DNA of 44,618 nt from Aurantiochytrium sp. KH105. Taxonomy: Eukaryota > Sar > Bigyra > Thraustochytrida > Thraustochytriidae. The notes beneath the pieces were generated by a model that did not search any database, was not told the origin of the DNA, and saw nothing but the letters and a program-made list of their open reading frames with translations. The stretch spans positions 1-44,618 of the forward strand of contig BGKB01000284.1 of NCBI GenBank assembly GCA_003116975.1, written 5' to 3'. This document shows positions 25,535 through 34,010 of the stretch, piece after piece; positions within the stretch are counted from its first letter, which is position 1, and each line of letters opens with the position of its first letter. The position numbers were made by a program, and so were the translations under genes.

Positions 25535-28500
25535 ATGGACGTCGTTGGCTACCTCGCTGTCCTCAACTTCCTCGAGCTCCTAGCGGGGGCGCAGGTATAC
25601 TCGAGCGATGAGACCTTTGGCATCTGTGGCCTCGAAATTAAGGCCGCCTATTGCGTTCTCGTCTTCACACTCTATTCGCAGTCCCTCTGGCGGAGCAAAC
25701 TCGATATCAAAACCGGCGACAAAATTATGGCCGCCATGCTCATCGCCTCCGGTCTCTGCTCCATTGTCATGTTTTGCGGCGCCATGGATAACATCCAGAC
25801 CTATCGTTTTGGCCTCGCCGGCATCTCTCTCATTGCCACGCTTGCGCTCTGTATGTTGCCTGGCTTTGGCCGCGGCGGCCTCGCCGCCACCCTCTCCGTA
25901 ACCTGGGTCCTCGTGTCCCTTTTCGCCGTGTGTGGCCTCATTGTACATACCGAATGCAGGCGAAGCGAAATCCTGCTCTTTGTTGTGGGCCTCGTCTTTT
26001 ACGCCAACTTGATATGCACAAGCAAACATGTCATCTTCATTAACAAAGAGGACTTTACGCGCCTCGTCACGGGCCATGTCACCGAGCGCGAGGATGCGCG
26101 ACCGGGGCCCCGGAGCGCCCGCCACAGCGGCCACTGGGGGGAACCTTCTGGCCTCTTGCCGCTCGATCCGGGCGTTGGCGCCGCGGTTCTCGAATTGCGA
26201 AGTTTGCGCGCCTCCCTCGAGGGCGCTGCGCCTGCCGAGGCACAGGCGCGCGTCGATCGTATCATCTCTCGCCTCGAGACGCCATCTCGCACTGGAGATC
26301 GCACGATGCCTTCTCGCTTCAACCGCTTCGACTGGCTCGCGCAGAATCCCGCCGTGCCTCGTCACGTTGTTCGTTTTCTCACGCTCGAAATGGCGGGCGG
26401 CCGCGAGCTTCTCTCGCGCGAGCTCATCATGCGTCAGCGCGGATTCCGGACAGGGCCGCGGGATGGCACTTCTTCCACGGATCGTACTCCGCGGCCTTCG
26501 GATGGCATTCTCAACTCAAGTATTCTCCATTCACGTCAACCGAGCGGTGACCTCGGGATGCGCGCTCGTCTCTCAAGTCCTGTGTCTGCGCAGCATTTCA
26601 CCATTGATGAGTCTCCCGTGCGAATGCGAGCTTCCACATCAGAGGATGACGCCGAGGACGACGAGGGCGTCGTTGATGGTGACAACGTTTGCGTTCACGA
26701 AAGTGATGACGAAGATGAAGAAGAAGAAGTAGAAGAACAACAAGTGAATGTAGCCGAAGAAGGTCATGAACAGGAAGATGAAGAAGAAGAAGAAGAAGAA
26801 GAACATGAGGACGATGGCGATGCTGACGCTGAGGAAGAGGACGAAGCGCAAGCAATCATGCATACACCGCCGCCGAAACAGCACCAACACCAGCAGCACC
26901 AGTATGGCTCTCCAAGAACGTCCGACGTGACGCGGCATACGAAAAGAGGCTCTGATATGCAGGACCATGGCGATCATCTGTCTGTCAATGGTCAAGGGTT
27001 ACGCGGGCACACGTTTGATCACTTGCACTGTCTCAAGTCGGCAGACCACGGGCCAGAACCTTCTGTTCGCATCGAGCCTCGTGGCGACCGCAGTTTCTCT
27101 ACCGGATCAGAAATACTTGCTGATTCCAAGCAAGGCGAAAGCGAGGGCGAGGGCGAGGGCGTCGAAAATGATGGAGTCCTGCGTCGCCACAAGAGCGAGT
27201 ATGTCTTCACCGGGAAGCGAGAGACGCACTCGCGTGCTTCGTCCGAGCATTCGAGTTTTTTCGAGGGAAAGCGCGATTCGGGTAGCGGCTCTGCGGATGT
27301 CTCCGAGAAGCGCGAGGGCGACACTGAGGACGACATTTTCAGTCGGCCCAGCTATTGCATGAGCCACAGCGGCAGCTCCAGCACTACGGACAGCACGGGC
27401 AGCAATGAAGGCGAAACCATGGTTGCCCTTCAACATCAGTCTCTTTGCCAGCCGGCAATATCGAGCAGTAGCAGCACCAGCAACAACAACAACAACAACA
27501 AAGTGGTTTACGTCTATGGGGCGACCGCGACGGACGATGCCTCTGGACCGTCGGGTAACTTTGGCAACGAAACCGCTGTTGTTTCGCCTCAGAAGCCGCG
27601 CGTTGACGGAGTTCTTAAATCGTCACATTCGCCTTCATTTCCCCAGGCTGGCGCGCGCGGAGCTGCCATTACCACAGGGGCGCCAGGGGGCGTTCTTGCC
27701 AGTAATGGCACTTGCGGTGCGATCTATGCCTCGGGAGGATCATTGCTTTCGCCGGCACTTGCTTCGCGCGGATCAGATCTCTTTGTGGACAAGAACGGAA
27801 GATTCCGCTTCAGCACGATGCTCCGCTGGGGCGTAGAGCCAACGAGCTCGCGGTACATGCGAAAGCAAATGACGCGATGGGACTTTGGCCACGGCGGTCT
27901 CTTTGCCCGGCTCGAAGATCCCCAGATGCCCAAGTGTTTTGCAGCGCAGCCGCTCACCACAACTTTCATCGAGGCCATGCGGCACTTTGGGTGCTCGTCT
28001 GACCTTGGTTTTGACCATATGGACACGCAGCTGAAAATGGTGCGCTTCATGGACGCAATCGAGCGCAAGTACCAGCCGCGCCACATTGTTGCATATCACA
28101 ATAGCCTTCACGCCACGGACGTCTTGCAGTCGTGCGTGGCGCTCTTAAACGTTGAGGAGATCCGCCAAAGCGTGCTAGACCAAGTTTTGAGCACCTTTGC
28201 AGTGCTCTTTAGCGCAGCAATTCATGATGTGGCGCACCCAGGCCGCAACCAGAGCTTTCTGGTCCAAACGCAGAGTCATCTCTCCATTTTGTACAGTGAC
28301 CGCAGCGTGCTGGAGCAGCACCATCTCGCTGTGGCCTTTGACACCTTGCGCCGGCCCGAGTTCAACTTTGTCGCGGACCTGAGCAACGCAGATTGGGTGC
28401 TTTTCCGAGAGCGCGTGATTCAGATGGTGCTTGGCACCGACCTGGCCATGCACATGGAGCACACGGGCATTCTCAAGGATCTCGTAGAGAGCTCGCGGCC

Positions 28501-28978
28501 CTTGGCTCGTGCAGGGCCTCTCGACGCCAATCTGCTCAAGACGCTCGACGAAAACGAACAGAGCGCGCTCAACACGGACCTCAACACTATTCTCTGCTCT
28601 ATCGTACATGTTTCTGATGTGGGCAACACGGCCAAGCCGTGGCTCATTTACCGCCAGTGGATCACTCTTGTGTTCCAAGAGTTTTTCGATCAGGGCGACG
28701 AGGAGCGTACGCTTGGTCTCGAAGTCGCCAAGGGCTACGACCGCAACGTGTGTTTCCCCTGCGAGATGCAGACGTACTTTTTCGACTACATCGTGCAGGA
28801 CTTTGTCGACACTCTCGCGGTGTGGTCTCCCGCGCTGGGAGACATGCTCCTCCCCAACTTGGAGGCGAACCGCATCCAGCTCAAGGCGCACAGCAACCTC
28901 CGGATTCAGGACTTTTGGCCCGCCTCGGAGCCCGTGGCTCTCCAGCGCGCCTCCTCGGTCTCCTCTATAACCCCATGA
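25535..28978 (+). CDS. Six-TM class I cyclic nucleotide phosphodiesterase
   Basis: From the ATG at 25535 the protein has 1147 residues. Residues about 1-170 contain roughly six membrane segments (for example AVLNFLELLAGA, IMAAMLIASGLCSIVMF, WVLVSLFAVCGLIV and LLFVVGLVFYANLI). A long polar middle (about 180-740) has Glu-rich runs (26713-26815), poly-Asn and many Ser, and is probably disordered. The C-terminal 350 residues are a PDEase I catalytic domain. The metal ligands are H855 (YHNSLHATD), H897/D898 (HDVAHPGRNQSF) and D1028 (HVSDVGN), and the QEFFDQGDEERTLG segment includes the conserved purine-site Gln. It would hydrolyse cAMP and/or cGMP at a membrane. The reading frame and codon bias continue upstream of the ATG (for example CALENLNRFGFYALGVC), but I find no in-frame ATG there. 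An upstream exon or the undetermined base at 25408 may hide the true start. Confidence 0.88.
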   Translation: MDVVGYLAVLNFLELLAGAQVYSSDETFGICGLEIKAAYCVLVFTLYSQSLWRSKLDIKTGDKIMAAMLIASGLCSIVMFCGAMDNIQTYRFGLAGISLIATLALCMLPGFGRGGLAATLSVTWVLVSLFAVCGLIVHTECRRSEILLFVVGLVFYANLICTSKHVIFINKEDFTRLVTGHVTEREDARPGPRSARHSGHWGEPSGLLPLDPGVGAAVLELRSLRASLEGAAPAEAQARVDRIISRLETPSRTGDRTMPSRFNRFDWLAQNPAVPRHVVRFLTLEMAGGRELLSRELIMRQRGFRTGPRDGTSSTDRTPRPSDGILNSSILHSRQPSGDLGMRARLSSPVSAQHFTIDESPVRMRASTSEDDAEDDEGVVDGDNVCVHESDDEDEEEEVEEQQVNVAEEGHEQEDEEEEEEEEHEDDGDADAEEEDEAQAIMHTPPPKQHQHQQHQYGSPRTSDVTRHTKRGSDMQDHGDHLSVNGQGLRGHTFDHLHCLKSADHGPEPSVRIEPRGDRSFSTGSEILADSKQGESEGEGEGVENDGVLRRHKSEYVFTGKRETHSRASSEHSSFFEGKRDSGSGSADVSEKREGDTEDDIFSRPSYCMSHSGSSSTTDSTGSNEGETMVALQHQSLCQPAISSSSSTSNNNNNNKVVYVYGATATDDASGPSGNFGNETAVVSPQKPRVDGVLKSSHSPSFPQAGARGAAITTGAPGGVLASNGTCGAIYASGGSLLSPALASRGSDLFVDKNGRFRFSTMLRWGVEPTSSRYMRKQMTRWDFGHGGLFARLEDPQMPKCFAAQPLTTTFIEAMRHFGCSSDLGFDHMDTQLKMVRFMDAIERKYQPRHIVAYHNSLHATDVLQSCVALLNVEEIRQSVLDQVLSTFAVLFSAAIHDVAHPGRNQSFLVQTQSHLSILYSDRSVLEQHHLAVAFDTLRRPEFNFVADLSNADWVLFRERVIQMVLGTDLAMHMEHTGILKDLVESSRPLARAGPLDANLLKTLDENEQSALNTDLNTILCSIVHVSDVGNTAKPWLIYRQWITLVFQEFFDQGDEERTLGLEVAKGYDRNVCFPCEMQTYFFDYIVQDFVDTLAVWSPALGDMLLPNLEANRIQLKAHSNLRIQDFWPASEPVALQRASSVSSITP

Positions 28979-29286
28979 ACATGCTTTTCATTTTTAGTTT
29001 CCTCTTGACGGAGAGCTCCCTCCTCTGTCCCTTTCTTTTCTCCTCCTTCTCGTCCTCCTCCCACGTGACTGACGGTGGTCCTGTCCCCGGATCAGACCAG
29101 CTTGTTCTGAGAGCAGCCAGAGCGAGGAGCCGACTTGGTTAGTGCGTGAGTGGTCTCCTTTGCCCTTCCTTATATCCCAGGACCCGGCGATCAGACAAGC
29201 AATCAATCAGGGATCGATCGATCGATCGATCGATCAATCCATCCTTCGATCGATCGGCGGCGGCGCGCAGACAGACGGAGGGCAGG
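28979..29286. promoter_or_regulatory. Spacer with GATC repeats before the PHPT-like gene
   Basis: A 308-base spacer holding the phosphodiesterase 3' UTR and the next promoter. A GATC-rich stretch (about 29213-29256) ends about 30 bases before the ATG at 29287 and is probably in the 5' UTR. Confidence 0.4.
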
Positions 29287-30363
29287 ATGCGCAAGGGCGT
29301 GATCAGGCCGCGGCAGTTCCAGCAGCCGGCGCGCGCAGACAGCGGCAGCGGCGGCGGCAGCAGAGCGTACGCCAACGGCAAGGATGGCAAAGGCAGTGGT
29401 GGCGCCCCGCGCAAGCTCGCGCTCGGACTCGTTGCCTTCCTCGCGCTCGTGGTCGTGTACTTTGTGATGGGCGGCGGCGCCGGCGACGATGATGCCATGG
29501 CGGCCGCGCAACAGGCGGTGCGGCCCGGCGGCGCAGGGCCAGCCGCAGTCATGGACCCGGAAGACGCCGATATCGTTCACGGCGCCTTTCGGGGCGGCCT
29601 CGCCAACAACGAGGACGACGAGGACGAGGATGAGGACGACGAAGGCGAGGAGACAGACGACGAAGACACTCAGGAGCACGACGACGAAGACGAAGCGACG
29701 AATACCGATGACGAGGATGACGAGGATACCGAGGACAGTGCCGTCGAGGACGAGGACAGCGAGGACGAAGTCGCGCCACTCGCTGCAGGAAATGCATTCG
29801 ACGACATTCCCGACTTGGAGCAGCAACGCTCCGCCGAGATCGCAGAAGAAGACGCAGCGCGGGCCAAGCTTGGCCAAGAGCAGCTCCCGGCGTTCACGGG
29901 TCCTGACGACAAGCGACTCACCATTGACGCCTACTTTTCAAATCTCAACAAGAAGACCGTCAATATCTCGCCTTCTGGCAGCTTCAAATTCGTCCTGGTG
30001 CACGCCAAGGACAAGAATGGCGATGGCGCATATATCGTGCAGGGATGCTCGCACCGCTCGAAAACATGCAAACACCCTGACGCCGCGCGAACTGTGCGGC
30101 ACTCGCTTGCCAAGTACGGACTGAGCGGAACTGTGCTGGGCGGCGGCCGCATCACGCGCCACCACTTGAAGCACTCGGAGCGCGCGGGCCTCATTTCTAT
30201 TTTTGGCTATTCTCGCACCTATGGTCATTGCGATGACTGCAACAAGAAGGTCTGTGATTTTGTGGCTGCAGCCTACCCGGAATACCTTGTGCGCTACTCC
30301 AACCAGGGCTACCTTGAGAGCGACGAGTCTCGCATCAAGAGCTCTTTCATCAAGTGCTCCTGA
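29287..30363 (+). CDS. Membrane-anchored Janus/PHPT1-like protein (phosphohistidine phosphatase fold)
   Basis: A 358-residue protein from the ATG at 29287. The frame extends upstream only to a GTG. A basic N-terminus is followed by one membrane segment at about 43-61 (KLALGLVAFLALVVVYFVM), then an Asp/Glu-rich stretch (about 109-162). The C-terminal domain (about 208-345) matches the Janus/Ocnus family. GGGRIT at 285-290, IFGYSRTYG at 305-313 and YPEYLVRYSNQGY at 330-342 align with the PHPT1 segments GGGRIS, VYGYSxxYG and YPDYEVxxxNxGY. His263 (CKHPDAARTV) sits about where the catalytic His53 of PHPT1 lies. PHPT1 is normally a small soluble cytosolic protein. As a type II protein this one's domain would face the lumen, where phosphohistidine substrates are not expected, so activity and topology are open questions. 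Confidence 0.8.
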   Translation: MRKGVIRPRQFQQPARADSGSGGGSRAYANGKDGKGSGGAPRKLALGLVAFLALVVVYFVMGGGAGDDDAMAAAQQAVRPGGAGPAAVMDPEDADIVHGAFRGGLANNEDDEDEDEDDEGEETDDEDTQEHDDEDEATNTDDEDDEDTEDSAVEDEDSEDEVAPLAAGNAFDDIPDLEQQRSAEIAEEDAARAKLGQEQLPAFTGPDDKRLTIDAYFSNLNKKTVNISPSGSFKFVLVHAKDKNGDGAYIVQGCSHRSKTCKHPDAARTVRHSLAKYGLSGTVLGGGRITRHHLKHSERAGLISIFGYSRTYGHCDDCNKKVCDFVAAAYPEYLVRYSNQGYLESDESRIKSSFIKCS

Positions 30364-30369
30364 AATAAA
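30364..30369 (+). terminator. AATAAA directly after the stop codon
   Basis: AATAAA follows the TGA of the PHPT-like gene without a gap. If used as a polyadenylation signal, the 3' UTR would be very short. Confidence 0.4.
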
Positions 30370-30480
30370 TGGATCGCGCTGCAACTTCGCAATGAAATAC
30401 CAAACAAAACAAAAAACTCTAAAGAAACTTATCAGTCACTGTGAAATGATGTGGCGTCTGTGGCTTTTCTGAACTATCTT

Positions 30481-30531
30481 AAGAGCGACCAAGGCTCGCA
30501 TCAAGAGCTCTTTCATCAAGTTTTTTGACAT
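30481..30531 (+). pseudogene. Duplicated fragment of the PHPT-like gene's 3' end
   Basis: About 50 bases resemble 30315-30365, the last codons of the upstream gene. The central 26 bases (30495-30520) are identical to 30329-30354. The copy has a one-base length difference near its start and diverges at the stop, so it is not a functional exon. It looks like the remains of a small local duplication. Confidence 0.7.
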
Positions 30532-31631
30532 GAATGACCCGGGCTACAAATAGGCCTGTCTCAAGGAGAGCACTGTGAAGATGTGGAAAGAATAAACGGA
30601 TTCGCCCTCTCTTCCGTTGTCACTGGCAGCTCTACCCGTCTTGGACACCTCGGAGTGATGATTCAAAAGCTGTACTCCTCGGTCTATAAAGGAGTCGTAT
30701 CTGGCGCACATCCCGTCACCACGCGCTATTTGATATTTCGAATCTTTCGAAAGTGGCTGCTAAGGAAAATTAAATGCCATCTCGATCCGCCAGCAGACAT
30801 TAGGCAGTACAGACGGAATTCACTCATGCATCGGCTGCGTCTCCTGCGTCCAGGTTTTTCTTCTTCATTTCAAATCTCTCATTCGGATTCGCAGTCTGCG
30901 GCACAGCTAGCTTGAAAAAGAAAAAAACTTTCCCATTGCGGAATTGCGCGCGCTACTCTCAACATCAGACAGGCTTCAAGATTATACCACAACGATGCCG
31001 TCAAGATCTCTCCCGCAACCCACCCTGCTTGCATCGACCTTTTGCGTGTCTTTGTGCCTTTCTGCCTACATTTCACCAAGAAAGTGAAATTGACCAACAA
31101 AGCTCGTCCATGGTCGCTGTCGAGCGGCCCACTCGGCTAACTAACTAAGCTCGCTCGCCACGTACGCACACACACGATCATCAAAGCTTTAAGAAGGGGG
31201 TTACTTTGCAACTTGAGGTACTAGATGCCAATACCCGAGGTCATGACTCTTGGTCTGGTATATGGATAGTTTAAACGGACTTCGAAACATTTTAGCCATA
31301 CTATCTCGTGTACCTTGTCCTAGGATTAGCTCCCGGCTCAACTTTTTCGTGGGGCAGTTTAGAGACTCTTGGGAGACCTGCTGACTTGCACAATAAAGTT
31401 AGAGTTTGGCTGAGGATAGTGCGACCAGTCAGCCAAGTTCTCTGTACCGCCGTCCTTGCTTGTTGAGAAGTCAATACTCGATCCAAGTTGCCTTGGTTCT
31501 GCTAGCCTTGAAGAGCCTCCATACATCTCGAGATGGAAAAATATCAAATTTGGCCGGCGACGACCTCTCTGGCTATGTTTACATTGAGGTCTAAATCGAA
31601 CTGCTTGCTCGCATCATCTGCTGCAAGTAGC

Positions 31632-31654
31632 CTTTGTCCTTGTCAAGGACAAAG
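31632..31654. repeat. Perfect inverted repeat, 11-bp arms
   Basis: CTTTGTCCTTG, a single T, then CAAGGACAAAG. The arms match fully. It lies about 470 bases upstream of the sulfite oxidase start in an otherwise featureless region. It could be a binding site for a dimeric regulator or a trace of a mobile element. Confidence 0.75.
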
Positions 31655-31821
31655 CACTGTGCGCGCAGAGAATCATATATTTTCTTGCGAGTGGTCGTCG
31701 CGAGTGGTCCAGAATAACACACACGCACACATCCTGTCAGTGCAAGCAACCAAAGCGCTCGCCAACGGGCCTGCAGCCGCTCCCAGTGAAGGCCGTGTTC
31801 GTTCGGGCTGACGACTGCCAG

Positions 31822-31915
31822 TAGGCCTAATCCTGACCCGACCGTGCCAGTGAAAGAAAACATCAAAAAGTTCTAGCTAGGCCTAGGGTGAGCTAGGTTA
31901 GGCCTAGGCCTTGCT
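31822..31915. promoter_or_regulatory. Cluster of TAGGCCTA palindromes upstream of sulfite oxidase
   Basis: TAGGCCTA-type cores occur at about 31822, 31878 and 31899. The last two overlap a longer CTAGG/CCTAG-rich stretch, about 215-250 bases before the ATG at 32127. Similar cores lie upstream of the coiled-coil/LTV1 pair (4390), before MEMO1 (20753) and before the TIR-NACHT gene (41603). This is a candidate promoter element, inferred only from recurrence. Confidence 0.35.
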
Positions 31916-32126
31916 AGTTTTAGCATCGTGCCAGGCCGCCTTGAAAACAGAACCCAAAGCTCGCGCCGCAGGGACGCAGTCAGCGTGGCTTCGCGGCGCC
32001 GCCGACCGCGCGTACGCCGCGTGCGTCCGGGTGCGGCCACGCACGGCTTCGCGCAGCCCAGCAACGTACGACCTTGCCTCGCGTGCGCGCGCTTCGTCCA
32101 CGAGAACGAGAAAGCCAAGACAAGAA

Positions 32127-34010
32127 ATGGTTCTCACCACGGCACGGCGCGGACTGCTCTTGGGCAGCGCCCTGCGTCGCGCAGGTTTCGCGCAGACGGC
32201 AAGGTCTACGAACGGCGTCCGCAACAACGCGCGCACGCTCGCGCGCAGCAACCTCGGCGTCCTAGGATCGGGAGCGCGAGGCTTGGCGAGTTATGGGGAG
32301 AGCACAAATCACCGGGGACCAAAGGCCGACCGAGGCCTTGGCGGCCTTGGCGGCCTTGGCAGCGGCACCATTGCCGCTCTCGCAGGCCTGGCGACGGCGT
32401 TGAGTCTTGGTGCCTTGTCACTCATTCAGCCCGACACGGTGGCGCAGACAGAGGGAAATGCACCTCCAAATCCGGACGATCTCGTGAAGAAAGCGCAAGT
32501 GCCAGGTCCGAACGAGTGCGCTCCCGGGGGAAATCGAGCCCAACGATGCCCGCTGGGCTTTCCGTACTTTTCGCGCAAGGAGGTAAGCAAGCACAAGCAC
32601 GCCGAAGATCGTATCTACGTCACGTACAAGGACGGTGTTTATGACGTGACCGAGTTTGTGAACATGCATCCAGGCGGCGAGCGTATTCTGCTGGCAGCCG
32701 GCAGCGCCATTGACCCATACTGGGCCATGTACCAGCAGCACAGCACGCGTCAGGTCATGGAGATTCTCGCATCTCTGCGCATCGGCACCTTGTACGAACA
32801 CGAGTTCAAGGAGCTCGAGGCATCAATCAGTCTCGACGACCCTTTTGCAAACGATCCGCCACGCGCAAATCTTGGCGCAGTGCGGTGCCAAAAGCCATAC
32901 AATTCAGAGACCGTGATTGAGCTCATCCCAGACAACTACATTACCCCAATCCCAATGCATTACAAGCGCCATCATCACCCGGTACCGCAGGCGAACGAGG
33001 CTGATTTCCGGCTTGTGCTAGCCTTTGAGGACGCCAATATCCTGCAGGTGCGCACGGAGGACCTTCGCTCACGTTTCAAAAAGCACGAGTTTCCCGTCAC
33101 GCTGCAATGTGCCGGAAATCGGCGTCAGGAGCTCAACAAGGTGGCTCCCGTACAGGGTTTGGAGTGGGACTGCGGCGCCATTAGTACGGCTGTTTGGGGT
33201 GGCTGTCTGTTGCGGGATGTGCTCGAATTCACTGGCTTTGGGGACGAGTCTGCACTGATTGAGCGCGCTGGCGTCAAGCACATTTGCTTTGAGGGTCTCG
33301 ACAAGCCATACGACGCCTCAATCCCCATCGACAAGGCGCTCAGCAAGTTTGGAGACGTTTTGGTGGCCTACGAGATGAACGGCGCGCCAATCCCGCGCGA
33401 GCACGGGGGACCCGTGCGTATTATTGTGCCAGGCCACTTGGCAGCCCGCAGCGTAAAGTGGTGCGAGCGCATCACGGCGAGCAAGGGCGAGGGGCATTCG
33501 GGCTGGCAGCGGGGCATCGCGTACAAGGGTGCGCCCGCGTACATGCGGACATTTGATGGTGTGGATCCGGAGACTCTGACCTCGGTCCAGGAACTTCCGG
33601 TGAATTCGGCCATTTGCCTGCCTCGGCCCGGAAGTACGGTCGATGTGGATGATGGCAGCGTTACGCTCAAGGGCTGGGCATGGAGTGGGGGCGGTCGTAA
33701 CATCATTCGCGTCGATGTATCTGTGGATGGGGGCAAGACGTGGCAAGGTGCAGATCTGGGTCGGGGTGCAGAGCAGGGCCAGAACCGTGCTTGGGCCTGG
33801 ACCTTTTGGGAGGCTGAGGTGGACATTCCTCCTGAGTTGCGCAAGCCGGGCGTCGAGCTCGACATTTGCTGTCGCGCCGTCGACGTGTCCATGAATCATC
33901 AGCCTGAGCGCCCTGAAGCGGTGTGGAATTTACGCGGCATCATGAATAACTCTTATCATCATGTCGCGGTTACCCTTGTGCGGGAGGAGGAAGACAACGA
34001 AGACGCGTGA
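32127..34010 (+). CDS. SUOX: Sulfite oxidase, cytochrome b5 plus molybdenum cofactor domains
   Basis: From the ATG at 32127 the protein has 627 residues. The first about 60 are rich in Arg, Ala and Ser with few acidic residues, as in mitochondrial presequences. A hydrophobic stretch follows at about 81-100 (TIAALAGLATALSLGALSLI), as expected for intermembrane-space sorting. Residues about 145-228 are a cytochrome b5 domain with haem ligands His181 (HPGG) and probably His205. From about 255 there is the Moco oxidoreductase domain with the molybdenum-ligating Cys328 (TLQCAGNRR), then the dimerisation domain to the end (KGWAWSGGGRNIIRVDVSVDGGKTW). This is the animal-type arrangement, unlike plant sulfite oxidase, which lacks the b5 domain. 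It oxidises sulfite to sulfate with cytochrome c as acceptor. The spacer on either side is over 1.7 kb. Confidence 0.94.
   Translation: MVLTTARRGLLLGSALRRAGFAQTARSTNGVRNNARTLARSNLGVLGSGARGLASYGESTNHRGPKADRGLGGLGGLGSGTIAALAGLATALSLGALSLIQPDTVAQTEGNAPPNPDDLVKKAQVPGPNECAPGGNRAQRCPLGFPYFSRKEVSKHKHAEDRIYVTYKDGVYDVTEFVNMHPGGERILLAAGSAIDPYWAMYQQHSTRQVMEILASLRIGTLYEHEFKELEASISLDDPFANDPPRANLGAVRCQKPYNSETVIELIPDNYITPIPMHYKRHHHPVPQANEADFRLVLAFEDANILQVRTEDLRSRFKKHEFPVTLQCAGNRRQELNKVAPVQGLEWDCGAISTAVWGGCLLRDVLEFTGFGDESALIERAGVKHICFEGLDKPYDASIPIDKALSKFGDVLVAYEMNGAPIPREHGGPVRIIVPGHLAARSVKWCERITASKGEGHSGWQRGIAYKGAPAYMRTFDGVDPETLTSVQELPVNSAICLPRPGSTVDVDDGSVTLKGWAWSGGGRNIIRVDVSVDGGKTWQGADLGRGAEQGQNRAWAWTFWEAEVDIPPELRKPGVELDICCRAVDVSMNHQPERPEAVWNLRGIMNNSYHHVAVTLVREEEDNEDA

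Larger units (their letters stand above)
30364..32126. other. AT-richer intergenic region with a duplicated gene fragment
   Basis: About 1.76 kb without a credible gene, clearly less GC-rich than the flanks up to about 31900. It contains a copy of the 3' end of the PHPT-like gene (30481-30531), a near-perfect palindrome (31632-31654) and TAGGCCTA motifs (31822, 31878, 31899). The last part is probably the sulfite oxidase promoter. Confidence 0.45.

Noticed and set aside
30364..31900. Transposon in the AT-richer spacer
   Set aside because: There is no transposase-like frame, no clear terminal repeats and no target duplication; only a palindrome and a gene-end fragment are seen.
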